Below are positions 1-7,242 of a stretch of DNA of 43,060 bases, in pieces; positions within the stretch are counted from its first letter, which is position 1, and every line of letters starts with the position of its first letter. Under the pieces are notes generated by a model, which had not been told where the DNA came from, ran no database searches, and saw only the letters and a list, made by a program, of their open reading frames with translations. The position numbers and the translations under genes were made by a program. Source of the DNA: Oscillospiraceae bacterium (GTDB lineage: Bacteria; Bacillota; Clostridia; UBA1381); contig JAFLUR010000001.1 in assembly GCA_022508725.1 (NCBI GenBank), positions 1 through 43,060 on the forward strand, in the 5' to 3' direction.

Positions 1-234
1 AACCAAATCGCTGAATGACGGCTCTGTGCCACGCTCAATGTAGTACATTTTTGCTGATCTCAACAACTCGGATACTGTTGAAACGTCTGTGTTGATCTTT
101 GAACGGTGCTGATAACTCATGTAGTTAGGAATAGCAACCGCAGCGAGTACTGCCAAGATGGCAATAACAACGATAAGTTCTACAAGTGTAAAACCTTTTT
201 CATTTTTGATTGTGTTTTTGATTTCTGTGTTCAT
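1..234 (-). CDS. Type IV prepilin (major-pilin-like), 3' end beyond the window
   Basis: The reverse strand from 234 reads 78 codons to the window edge without a stop. It begins with a 14-residue charged leader ending in KG, followed by FTLVELIVVIAILAVLAAV. This is the class III prepilin signature: cleavage by PilD between G14 and F15, Glu at mature position 5, then a hydrophobic helix used for membrane storage and fibre packing. The ATG at 232-234 is preceded by a strong AGGAGG-type site (244-250). It lies downstream of pilC and pilT on the same strand, so it is probably the structural pilin or a pseudopilin of that machine. The C-terminal globular domain is not visible, so major and minor pilin cannot be told apart. 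Confidence 0.93.
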   Translation of the reverse strand, partial: MNTEIKNTIKNEKGFTLVELIVVIAILAVLAAVAIPNYMSYQHRSKINTDVSTVSELLRSAKMYYIERGTEPSFSDLV

Positions 235-277
235 CTTAGAAATCTCCTCCTTAATATAAATTTATTTTTTTATAACA

Positions 278-299
278 GCAACGGAATCATTTCCGCTGC
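278..299 (-). other. Stem-loop between pilC and the pilin gene
   Basis: On the reverse strand the arms GCAGCGGAA and TTCCGTTGC form a 9-bp stem with one G-T pair around a four-base loop. It starts 16 bases after the pilC stop and ends about 44 bases before the pilin ATG. What follows is A/T-rich but not a clear U-tract, so a true terminator is doubtful. A stem here could end the pilC message partially or protect the 5' end of a processed pilin message. Confidence 0.45.
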
Positions 300-314
300 A
301 TATTATCCCCTTTA

Positions 315-1532
315 TTAACCTATTGCTTCAGTCATTGTGAACATCGGCATGAGTATAGCCAAAGCAACCGTACCTATGCAGCCTGCCATTACAACGATCA
401 TAAGCGGTTCAAGAACCGATACAAGGTTTCTTATACAAGTATTAAGCTCTTCCTGATAATAATCGGCGACATCATCGAGAATACCGTCAATGGCACCCGA
501 CGCCTCACCTATTTTAATCATAGACGTATACATGCTCGGAAAAAGACCTGCTCTTTCCATCGCCTTACCGAACTGTACGCCCTGACTTATCTCCTGTCTG
601 ACTTTAACAAAAGCATCGCGTCCCACAACATTTCCCGCAACCCTTGAAACAATAACCAACGCATCAACAAGGCTTACACCGCTTGCAAGCATGATGGCAA
701 GCGAACGTGCACTTCTGAACGTCATACCCGTCATTTCAACATTTTTTACGACCGGTATTCTCAGCTTTAATCTGTCAAACGCAAGTCTTACCATCGGCAG
801 TCTTGAAATTCTTGTGCAGAGCGCAACGAGAATCGCTATACCGCCGAATACCAAATACCAATACTTAACCAACATATTGGAAACAGTCATAAGCCCTTTT
901 GTAAGAGCCGGAAGCTCCGCGCCGGTATCCTCAAATATTTCCACGAATGTCGGCATTACAAACATAAGGATAAAAGCAACCATCACAACCGTCAATATAA
1001 GGAGGACGGTCGGATAAATCATCGCCGATTTTACTTGGCTTACGGTTTTGTATTCATTTTCATAATACTCGGCAAGACGGCGCATAACCTCTTCAAGATT
1101 ACCCGTAACCTCACCGGTTTCTATCATACTTACATACAATGACGGAAAGTCATTTTTATATCCCTCAAGCGCTCCGGAAAACGACGTACCCGCCGCAACC
1201 ATTTCATGCACTTCATGCAGAATATCCCTCATCTTCGGATTAAGAGCCTGCTGGGCAACCGTTTCCAAGCAATCGAGTATACTTATACCTGCGTGCAGCA
1301 TAACATAAAACTGTCTGCATGAAAGATACAAATCCTCACCCGTTATCTTTGAAAGCGGATTTTTGAAATCCAAAAGGGAAGCACCTTTTACCTTTGCGCC
1401 TTCGCTTATTTTTATGGGATACAAATTTTGTGTGCTCAAAAATTTGACAACGTCTTGTTTTGTTTCGGCTGCAATGTTGTTTTCAACACGTTTGCCGCTT
1501 GAGTCCATAGCAATGTATGAAAAAACAGCCAT
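315..1532 (-). CDS. pilC: Type IV pilus inner-membrane platform protein PilC (GspF family)
   Basis: A 405-residue polytopic membrane protein of the PilC/GspF family, the usual length. In type IV pilus systems this protein couples cytoplasmic ATPases to pilin insertion and removal. Two homologous GspF domains are seen, about residues 65-190 and 270-395. Each carries the family's E.G/GE..G pattern (SMIETGEVTGNLEEVM and SMIKIGEASGAIDGIL). Hydrophobic segments lie near 165-200, 220-240 and 375-400. The N-terminal stretch MAVFSYIAMDSSGKRV is typical. Its AAGGAG site overlaps the pilT stop, 12 bases upstream, so the two genes are translationally linked. The pilin gene follows on the same strand. 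Confidence 0.95.
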   Translation of the reverse strand: MAVFSYIAMDSSGKRVENNIAAETKQDVVKFLSTQNLYPIKISEGAKVKGASLLDFKNPLSKITGEDLYLSCRQFYVMLHAGISILDCLETVAQQALNPKMRDILHEVHEMVAAGTSFSGALEGYKNDFPSLYVSMIETGEVTGNLEEVMRRLAEYYENEYKTVSQVKSAMIYPTVLLILTVVMVAFILMFVMPTFVEIFEDTGAELPALTKGLMTVSNMLVKYWYLVFGGIAILVALCTRISRLPMVRLAFDRLKLRIPVVKNVEMTGMTFRSARSLAIMLASGVSLVDALVIVSRVAGNVVGRDAFVKVRQEISQGVQFGKAMERAGLFPSMYTSMIKIGEASGAIDGILDDVADYYQEELNTCIRNLVSVLEPLMIVVMAGCIGTVALAILMPMFTMTEAIG

Positions 1533-1544
1533 TATAACAACTCC

Positions 1545-2594
1545 TTATCTATTTTTTCTGAAAGCCTCGGGATCTACAGCGTATTCGATCGCCGTGTCGA
1601 AATCAACGGCTCCCGACCGTACAATATCGGAAAGAGACTTATCCATAAGAGTCATACCGTACTGTGCGCTCGTCTGCATTGTCGAATAAAGCTGATGTAT
1701 CTTTCCTTCACGGATAAGGTTTGAAATAGCCGGAGTTTTAGTCATTACCTCAAATGCCGCAACACGTCCCGAGCCGCCGATTTTAGGCAGCAGCTGCTGT
1801 GATATAACAGCCTCAAGGACACCCGATAGCTGAGTTCTTATAACGTCCTGCTTTTCAGCCGGAAATATTCCGACTATACGGTCGATGGTCTTGGGTGCGC
1901 TTACCGTATGAAGCGTTGAAAAAACCAAGTGACCGGTTTCAGCCGCCGTCAAAGCTATTTCTATTGTTTCCATGTCACGCATCTCACCGATAAGAATAAC
2001 ATCCGGATCCTCACGAAGAGCCGCGCGAAGAGCGTTGTTAAAGCTGCCCGTATCCGCGCCCACTTCTCTCTGATTCACTATACTGAGCTTGTTTTTGTGA
2101 ACATACTCTATAGGATCCTCAACCGTTATTATATGTTCGCTTCTGTTGGAGTTTATGTAATCCATTATGGATGCGAGCGTAGTGGACTTACCGCTTCCCG
2201 TAGGTCCCGTTATAAGGACGAGTCCTTTATGTTTGCAGGCAAGAGTTTCATACACGGCGGGAAGTCCGAGCTCCTCCGCTTTGGGTATGGTCGTTGTGAT
2301 AATACGGGCCGCAATACCGTAATGCCCTCTCTGCTTATAAATATTCACACGAAATCTTGTGCCTGCCTGAGTTGTATATGAAAAGTCAGACTCACCCACC
2401 TCTACAAATTCTTCAAATCTCTGCGGCGGTGAGATCTGTTTTACAAGTACCTCTGCCATTTCATGCGTTACCACGACATTTCCTATCGGGGAAAGATGAC
2501 CGTGCACACGCATCATCGGCGGTGAGGATACGGTAATATGCAGATCGGAGCCTTTCTCTTTTTCAAGATATGTAAGCAGCTGATCTATATGCAT
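1545..2594 (-). CDS. pilT: Type IV pilus retraction ATPase PilT
   Basis: A 349-residue hexameric secretion ATPase. Walker A is GPTGSGKST (130-138), the Walker B/Glu region is VILIGEMRD (199-207), and a His box lies around residue 229. The segment AISNLIRE (289-296) is the AIRNLIRE-type motif that marks the PilT retraction subgroup rather than PilB. The chosen ATG (2592-2594) begins MHIDQLLTYL, matches PilT N-termini, and has GGGAGGG six bases upstream. An in-frame extension to 2720 would add 42 residues without family support and would run up to the promoter's -10 box, so it is rejected. It is first in the pilT-pilC-pilin operon. No pilB is in the window; an assembly ATPase is probably encoded beyond the left edge or elsewhere. 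Confidence 0.95.
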   Translation of the reverse strand: MHIDQLLTYLEKEKGSDLHITVSSPPMMRVHGHLSPIGNVVVTHEMAEVLVKQISPPQRFEEFVEVGESDFSYTTQAGTRFRVNIYKQRGHYGIAARIITTTIPKAEELGLPAVYETLACKHKGLVLITGPTGSGKSTTLASIMDYINSNRSEHIITVEDPIEYVHKNKLSIVNQREVGADTGSFNNALRAALREDPDVILIGEMRDMETIEIALTAAETGHLVFSTLHTVSAPKTIDRIVGIFPAEKQDVIRTQLSGVLEAVISQQLLPKIGGSGRVAAFEVMTKTPAISNLIREGKIHQLYSTMQTSAQYGMTLMDKSLSDIVRSGAVDFDTAIEYAVDPEAFRKNR

Positions 2595-2721
2595 ACAGAA
2601 CCCTCCCGAATAACTCATAATCATACAACCGAAATCAATCAAGAATAACCGGACCGAATCCGATATTATACGAGCCGATCCGACCTCCGAAACCGGAACG
2701 CCTCCGTTATTCTTTATCAAT

Positions 2722-2750
2722 AGTATATATCATTTTATTATGTTTGTCAA
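2722..2750 (-). promoter_or_regulatory. SigA-type promoter for the pilT operon
   Basis: Reverse strand: -35 TTGACA (2745-2750), 17-base spacer, -10 TATACT (2722-2727). The predicted start is near 2715, giving a leader of about 120 bases before the pilT ATG. The match is near consensus, which argues for constitutive or strong expression of the pilus genes. Confidence 0.85.
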
Positions 2751-2955
2751 TAGCATTATCAAAAAAAATTTAAAAAATTATTAAAAAATTGTACATTTTT
2801 TTTATGCACAATAGCAGAAAATGTTTTTATGTAAATATAACAATTGTTAAACCTGCATAAAAAAAAATATAAATACGCCAAATAATTACAAAAAATCATC
2901 CTGCCGCCGGCATAACCCCGAATTTAAGTAAACCGACCTTTCGGATATGTCGTTT
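2751..2955. other. A/T-rich intergenic region between dapB and the pilT promoter
   Basis: Together with the pilT leader this forms a gene-free stretch from 2595 to 2955. It contains long A and T runs (2760-2880) and a short G/C-rich palindrome near 2901-2912. No ORF, tRNA or convincing terminator is seen. It probably serves as upstream A/T-rich promoter context for pilT and as the 3' untranslated region of dapB. Confidence 0.5.
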
Positions 2956-3708
2956 TCAGCCTATAAGATCACTCATATTATACATACCGGCAGCTTTTCC
3001 CTTCATAAACTTGGCAGCCGACAGCGCTCCCACGGCAAACACCTCTCTCGATGCCGCATGATGCGATATTTCTATAACCTCGTCATTTCCCGCAAAGATA
3101 ATCCGGTGGTCGCCGACTATCGTTCCGCCTCTTACAGCATGTATGCCGATCTCGTTTTTGCGTCTTTTTCTTCTCACCGAATGACGGTCGTAAACAAATT
3201 CGGACGGATTTTTCAGTGTTTCGTCGATCGCCTCGGCTATGGCAAGCGCCGTTCCGCTGGGCGCGTCCAATTTTTGGTTATGGTGACGTTCGACTATTTC
3301 GATGTCAAAGCCGTCCTCCAGTATCTCCGCCGCCTTTTTTGCAAGCGCGGTTATCAGATTTATTCCCAGACTCATATTTGCCGAAAAGAATATCGGCACC
3401 GATTTTGACGTTTCCGAAAGCAAATCCCTCTCTTCCGCCGACAGACCGGTCGTCGCTATCACGGCAGGAATATTTTTTGCCTTTGCACAGTTCAAGATCC
3501 CCTCCAAAGAAGACGGATGCGAAAAATCGATTATAACATCGGCGGCAATATCACATTCCGCCGGGTCGGAAAAGACGGGATATGTGTTTTTTATGTTGTC
3601 GTTTATATCAAATCCCGCAACGATCTCCGCGTTTTCATCTTCCGCGGCAAGACGTGTTATCACCTGTCCCATTCTGCCGTTGCAGCCGTTCATTATTATC
3701 CTTGTCAT
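2956..3708 (-). CDS. dapB: 4-hydroxy-tetrahydrodipicolinate reductase DapB
   Basis: A 250-residue NAD(P)H-dependent enzyme of the lysine/diaminopimelate pathway that reduces the DapA product to tetrahydrodipicolinate. The N-terminal Rossmann motif is GCNGRMGQ (8-15). The catalytic and substrate segment reads ERHHNQKLDAPSGTALA, with the conserved His pair and the Lys of the DapB signature. The length is normal. The ATG at 3706-3708 has an AAGGAG site nine bases upstream. It is the last gene after asd and dapA on the same strand, but is separated from dapA by a MITE-like element. It has its own promoter candidate at 3735-3763, so expression may be partly uncoupled from the lysine riboswitch. 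Confidence 0.96.
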   Translation of the reverse strand: MTRIIMNGCNGRMGQVITRLAAEDENAEIVAGFDINDNIKNTYPVFSDPAECDIAADVIIDFSHPSSLEGILNCAKAKNIPAVIATTGLSAEERDLLSETSKSVPIFFSANMSLGINLITALAKKAAEILEDGFDIEIVERHHNQKLDAPSGTALAIAEAIDETLKNPSEFVYDRHSVRRKRRKNEIGIHAVRGGTIVGDHRIIFAGNDEVIEISHHAASREVFAVGALSAAKFMKGKAAGMYNMSDLIG

Positions 3709-3734
3709 AAGTAATATCTCCTTATTTCAGTAAT

Positions 3735-3763
3735 ATTTTATCGGTATTTTTTAAAAAATACAA
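3735..3763 (-). promoter_or_regulatory. Candidate promoter for dapB
   Basis: Reverse strand: -35 TTGTAT (3758-3763), 17-base spacer, -10 TAAAAT (3735-3740). The spacer contains an 18-bp perfect palindrome of A/T runs. It lies between element A1 and dapB and could restore dapB transcription where the element interrupts the operon. Confidence 0.6.
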
Positions 3764-3784
3764 TTTTTGAAAAACACCGGTTCA

Positions 3785-3912
3785 AGAGCTTGTTCGGTAT
3801 CCGGAAATCATTTTTCTGCCGTCAAAGCGCAAAATTCGATTGTATTTCAAGAATTCCGCGCTTTGACGTGGAAAACAAAAAGATGATGATCGGAAGATGC
3901 GGGACAGGCTCT
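3785..3912. mobile_element. MITE-like element, family A, copy 1
   Basis: A 128-bp non-coding element between dapA and dapB. The left end AGAGCTTGTTCGGTATC and the right end (reverse complement AGAGCCTGTCCCGCATC) are imperfect terminal inverted repeats. Inside, GTCAAAGCGC and GCGCTTTGAC form a perfect 10-bp stem around a run containing GTATTTCAAGAATT. The same ends and the same internal word occur in the copy at 15267-15432. No transposase is encoded, so it would have to be moved in trans. Its right end overlaps the dapA stop codon. Confidence 0.75.
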
Positions 3913-4802
3913 CAGTGTTTCTTTACTCCGTAAGCCTCAAGCGCCCTTTTGATCTTTTCAAAATTCGCAGGTTCGGGATCGCACAGCGGCATTCTTAAAT
4001 TCCCCACATTATAGCCGAGTATCTTCATAGCCGTCTTGACCGGCACGGGATTTACCTCGCAGAAAAGCGTATTTATAAGATCAAGCATATCAAGCTGGAG
4101 CCTAAGCGCCCCCGCCGTATTTCCGCCGATAAATTCAACGCATATATCGTGCGTTTCTTTCGGAAGAATATTCGCGACAACCGAAATAACGCCCTTTCCT
4201 CCGAGTGACATGACAGGAACTATCATATCGTCATTTCCCGAATATATGTACAGCTCGGGCACCTCGGCGGCAACCTTTGCCGTATAGCTTATATTTCCGC
4301 TCGCCTCCTTGACAGCGACGATATTTTCGACGGCGCTCAGCTCTTTCAGAGTCTCGACCGAAATATTCACGCCTGTTCTCGACGGAACATTATACAGAAT
4401 CACCGGAATTTTCACCGCGCTCGCGATTTCCGAAAAATGCTTTACAAGACCTTTCTGAGTACATTTATTGTAATACGGAGTGACCTGCAAAAGTCCGTCC
4501 GCGCCCAATTCCTGCGCCTCCTTTGAAAGCTCGACCGCATGATGCGTATCGTTGCTGCCCGTTCCGGCTATTACGGGAATTCTTCCGTTTGTCTTTTTTA
4601 CGGTATATTCGATAGCCGCAAGATGCTCCTTGTCGGGCATTGTCGATGCCTCTCCCGTTGTTCCGCATATAATGATCGCGTCGGTCGAATTTGCCGTGTG
4701 CATTTCTATAAGATTTCCAAGCTCTTCATAATTTATCCCGGTATCGTCAAACGGTGTTACAACAGCGACCCCCGAACCGGTAAACGGTAATATTTTAGCC
4801 AT
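3912..4802 (-). CDS. dapA: 4-hydroxy-tetrahydrodipicolinate synthase DapA
   Basis: A 296-residue class I aldolase-fold enzyme that condenses pyruvate with aspartate semialdehyde, the committed step to lysine and diaminopimelate. Seen are GTTGE (47-51), the catalytic Tyr137 in LYNVPSRTG, and the Schiff-base Lys165 in VAVKEASGN. The length is normal. The ATG (4800-4802) has an AGGAGG site upstream and lies 17 bases after the asd stop, so it is co-transcribed with asd and under the same lysine riboswitch. The stop codon is shared with the terminal bases of a family A repeat element. Confidence 0.97.
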   Translation of the reverse strand: MAKILPFTGSGVAVVTPFDDTGINYEELGNLIEMHTANSTDAIIICGTTGEASTMPDKEHLAAIEYTVKKTNGRIPVIAGTGSNDTHHAVELSKEAQELGADGLLQVTPYYNKCTQKGLVKHFSEIASAVKIPVILYNVPSRTGVNISVETLKELSAVENIVAVKEASGNISYTAKVAAEVPELYIYSGNDDMIVPVMSLGGKGVISVVANILPKETHDICVEFIGGNTAGALRLQLDMLDLINTLFCEVNPVPVKTAMKILGYNVGNLRMPLCDPEPANFEKIKRALEAYGVKKH

Positions 4803-4819
4803 TATCTGTTCCTCCTTTT

Positions 4820-5923
4820 TTAATCCATATAACCCTTTGCCGTCAAAAGCTCCGCGAGAAGGACCGCTCCTCCCGCCGCTCCTCTCAATGTATTGTGACT
4901 CATTGAAACCATTTTGTAATCAAACTGCCGTGATTCTCTGAGACGTCCGCATGAGATTGCCATGCCCCCGTCAATTTCTCTTGCCGTTTTGATTTGAGGC
5001 ATATCCGGCTCATCCTTTTCGGTGTAAACGTGTATAAACCGCTTGGGCGCGTTTGGGAGATCAAGCTTTTGCGGTTCTCCCGAATAATCCGCCCACATTT
5101 TTTCTATCTCCTCAACAGACGGCTTTTTAACGCCCTCTTTAAAGGAAAAGAATATCGCCGCCGTATGACCGTCCGACACCGGCACTCTGTAGGTCTGACA
5201 TTCTATGCTGAGTTCATTCGACGGAACTATTTCCCCGCCCTCTATCTTTCCGAGTACCTTGTTCGGCTCGACCTCCGATTTCTGTTCCTCACCGCCGATA
5301 TACGGTATCAGATTATCGACCATCTCGGGCCATGTTTCAAAGGTTTTTCCCGCGCCGGATATAGCCTGATATGTTGTAACTATCGCCCGGTCTATCGGAT
5401 ATTTCATATTGATTACCGCCATGGCGGGCAGATAGGACTGCAATGAGCAGTTTGATTTTACGGCGATAAAGCCTCTTTTTGTTCCGAGTCTTTTGCGCTG
5501 CGCCGGAATAATTTCAATATGATGAGGATTGATTTCCGGGATGATCATGGGAACATCGGGCGTATGACGGTGCGCCGAATTGTTTGACACGACCGGACAT
5601 TCCGCCTTTGCATAGCGTTCCTCAAGAGCCTTTATCTCATCCTTTGACATATCGACCGCGCAGAATACAAAATCGACCTCCGCCGCGATTTTTTCAACGT
5701 CGGCTGTTGCGTCCGCTACCGTCATATCGGCGACATTTTCCGGTATTTCGGTATTCATAGCCCATTTTTTGCCCACGGCATCCCTGTATTTTTTTCCGGC
5801 GCTTCTCGGTGATGCCGCGACAACCTTTATATTATACCACGGATGCTCCGACAGAAGAGTTACAAACCTCTGTCCCACCATTCCCGTGGCGCCTATTATA
5901 CCTATATTATACTGCTGTTTCAT
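4820..5923 (-). CDS. asd: Aspartate-semialdehyde dehydrogenase (archaeal/fungal-type)
   Basis: A 367-residue NADP-dependent enzyme that converts aspartyl phosphate to aspartate semialdehyde. The Rossmann motif is GATGMVGQRF (11-20). The catalytic Cys159 lies in KSNCSLQSY, and a conserved RLRESRQFDYKMV segment near the C-terminus holds substrate-binding Arg. Overall pattern and length fit the archaeal/fungal ASADH subgroup rather than the common Gram-negative or Bacillus type. The ATG at 5921-5923 has GAGGAGG seven bases upstream. An extension to 6016 would read through the upstream terminator hairpin and is rejected. It is the first gene of asd-dapA-dapB, directly controlled by the L-box leader. 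Confidence 0.95.
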   Translation of the reverse strand: MKQQYNIGIIGATGMVGQRFVTLLSEHPWYNIKVVAASPRSAGKKYRDAVGKKWAMNTEIPENVADMTVADATADVEKIAAEVDFVFCAVDMSKDEIKALEERYAKAECPVVSNNSAHRHTPDVPMIIPEINPHHIEIIPAQRKRLGTKRGFIAVKSNCSLQSYLPAMAVINMKYPIDRAIVTTYQAISGAGKTFETWPEMVDNLIPYIGGEEQKSEVEPNKVLGKIEGGEIVPSNELSIECQTYRVPVSDGHTAAIFFSFKEGVKKPSVEEIEKMWADYSGEPQKLDLPNAPKRFIHVYTEKDEPDMPQIKTAREIDGGMAISCGRLRESRQFDYKMVSMSHNTLRGAAGGAVLLAELLTAKGYMD

Positions 5924-5936
5924 AAATAACCTCCTC

Positions 5937-5969
5937 AAAACAAATAAAGACAGCCTTGCGGGGGCTGTC
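5937..5969 (-). terminator. Intrinsic terminator of the lysine riboswitch
   Basis: On the reverse strand GACAGCC (5963-5969) and GGCTGTC (5949-5955) form a 7-bp stem with a seven-base loop, followed by the T-rich run TTTATTTGTTTT. It sits just before the asd ribosome site. Its 5' arm GACAG is complementary to CTGTC of the aptamer's closing helix. Formation of the aptamer and of this terminator versus an antiterminator can therefore alternate. Confidence 0.8.
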
Positions 5970-6021
5970 AAAACGATCTTCCTGTAATAAAGAAATAAAC
6001 GATAGCCCTCCATCAAATACC

Positions 6022-6055
6022 GGAAACACCGATTTATAAAAAAATCAATGCTTCC
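6022..6055 (-). repeat. Minimal palindrome of family B/C ends inside the riboswitch leader
   Basis: On the reverse strand GGAAGCATTGATTT (6042-6055) pairs over 14 positions, three of them G-T, with AAATCGGTGTTTCC (6022-6035) around a short A/T loop. The second arm, read on the plus strand, is GGAAACACCGATTT, the same end sequence found on the family B and C elements elsewhere in the window. It lies between aptamer and terminator. Confidence 0.6.
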
Positions 6056-6060
6056 CAGAT

Positions 6061-6211
6061 GACAGTCATATTGCTCTTAACAATATGCCCAACGAAAAAG
6101 CCCGCGGCGGCTTAACGTTTCGGCGTTTTCCCCTTTCGATTACCGTTCGGATAATATCTGCCGGCTGCCGCAGCCTGTGATAATCTACTCTTGAAAAACG
6201 CGCCTCTATCC
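6061..6211 (-). promoter_or_regulatory. Lysine riboswitch (L box) aptamer upstream of asd
   Basis: The reverse strand carries the ordered L-box core: AGAGGCGCG (6199-6207), the AAGAGTA loop-E segment (6186-6192), CCGAACGGTAATCGAAAGG (6132-6150), GCCGAAACG (6116-6124), and the 3' GACTGTCAT (6059-6067). The closing helix P1 pairs GATAG (6206-6210) with CTGTC (6061-6065). In this family lysine binding stabilises P1 and lets a downstream terminator form, so asd-dapA should be off when lysine is plentiful. The leader begins only about 15 bases after the predicted transcription start. Confidence 0.93.
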
Positions 6212-6231
6212 GTAAATATATTCTCAAATAT

Positions 6232-6260
6232 ATAATATCACTGTTGTATGCCTGTGTCAA
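6232..6260 (-). promoter_or_regulatory. Promoter of the asd-dapA operon
   Basis: Reverse strand: consensus -35 TTGACA (6255-6260), 17-base spacer, -10 TATTAT (6232-6237). The predicted start is near 6225, immediately before the lysine riboswitch. Confidence 0.85.
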
Positions 6261-6293
6261 GCAATATTTTCGTGTCCGAAACCGAAAGCCGGC

Positions 6294-6578
6294 TCAGCTT
6301 TCCAATGCCTCACTCAGCCAGAAAGTACCTATATCGAGCGCCCTGTACAGATTTTCGCGTTCGGTTTTTCTGTAGGTTTTTCCCGTTCCGAGCACTCCGT
6401 CGTTATCCTGTATCTCGACCTTTACTTTTGTCGCAGCATTCACGCCGTTCATTTCCGCCGCTTCCAAAACCGTCAGCGTAAGAATATATCTGTCGTCAAG
6501 ATTTCCGTAAAAAATGCGATCACCCTTTCGTATAATAGGTTTTCCGCGATACATAAACGCCTTTTTCGCAGCTGCCAT
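6294..6578 (-). CDS. Small conserved protein of unknown function
   Basis: A 94-residue soluble protein beginning MAAAKKAFMYRGKPIIRKGD. It has no signal peptide, membrane segment or cysteine motif. It looks like a compact beta-rich domain (RKGDRIFYGNLDDRYILTLTV) with a C-terminal helix containing NLYRALDIGTFWL. I recall similar short proteins in Clostridia, but I cannot name a family. The ATG at 6576-6578 has AAAGGAG seven to nine bases upstream. The gene begins 25 bases after the gamma subunit stop of the ferredoxin oxidoreductase, so it is probably the last gene of that operon. The function is unknown; a link to 2-oxoacid metabolism is only positional. Confidence 0.8.
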   Translation of the reverse strand: MAAAKKAFMYRGKPIIRKGDRIFYGNLDDRYILTLTVLEAAEMNGVNAATKVKVEIQDNDGVLGTGKTYRKTERENLYRALDIGTFWLSEALES

Positions 6579-6603
6579 AAAATCATCTCCTTTTAACTCA
6601 TAC

Positions 6604-7134
6604 TTAACTCATATATCCCGCCGTAACCACTTTTATATCGATTTCGGCCAATCCCTGCTTTGTTTTCGGTATATTGTTTATAATGGCATCCTTTATCTCA
6701 TCGACGATAAACAGACCCGTTTCCTTCAAAAACGCGCCGAGGATCACCATATTCGCGAGCGCGGCATTTCCGAGTTCCATTGCGATTTTGGTTGCCTCGA
6801 TGTATTTGACCTTAATATCCGTTCTTTCAACCTTGCGCAATACCAACGACTTATCCACAAATACCATTCCGCCGGCGGCGACCTTATCCTCAAATTTATC
6901 CAGTGACGGCGTGTTCATCGTTATAAGTATATCGGGATTCGTTACTATGGGCGAGCCTATAGGTTCATCCGATACCACTATATGACAATTTGCCGTTCCG
7001 CCCCTCATTTCGGGGCCGTAGGACGGAAGCCATGATATTTCTCTGCCTGACTTCATAGCCGCATAAGCCAGCAATTTCCCGGCAAAAAGTATACCCTGTC
7101 CGCCGAAGCCGGCTATAATTATATTCTTTTTCAT
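6604..7134 (-). CDS. korC: 2-oxoacid:ferredoxin oxidoreductase, gamma subunit
   Basis: A 176-residue protein of the pyruvate/2-oxoacid ferredoxin oxidoreductase gamma family. The N-terminus IIIAGFGGQGILFAGKLLA and the segment SYGPEMRGGTANC are family hallmarks. It joins the alpha, beta and delta subunits in a complex that decarboxylates a 2-oxoacid to acyl-CoA and passes electrons to ferredoxin. The ATG (7132-7134) lies 108 bases after the beta stop. Its only purine-rich ribosome site (GGGAG) is unusually far upstream, about 16 bases, so translation may be weak or coupled. The substrate (2-oxoglutarate or branched-chain 2-oxoacids) cannot be decided here. Confidence 0.93.
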   Translation of the reverse strand: MKKNIIIAGFGGQGILFAGKLLAYAAMKSGREISWLPSYGPEMRGGTANCHIVVSDEPIGSPIVTNPDILITMNTPSLDKFEDKVAAGGMVFVDKSLVLRKVERTDIKVKYIEATKIAMELGNAALANMVILGAFLKETGLFIVDEIKDAIINNIPKTKQGLAEIDIKVVTAGYMS

Positions 7135-7242
7135 AGTTGCAACAGTTTAACTCCCTTCATACAGTTTAGGAAAATACCCGCAAAATGCGGTCGATATGCA
7201 TATTCCGTATCCCGTCAAAATTAAAAGCTTCCGTTATATATG

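Noticed and set aside
106..318. Plus-strand frame opposite the pilin
   Set aside because: It is antisense to a clear prepilin signature, with no family and no ribosome site.
2595..2720. N-terminal extension of PilT by 42 residues
   Set aside because: It would start at the -10 box of the promoter. The ATG at 2592-2594 has an ideal ribosome site and matches PilT N-termini.
6066..6260. Minus-strand 64-codon frame upstream of asd
   Set aside because: It is the lysine riboswitch read as protein, and its first codon lies in the -35 box.
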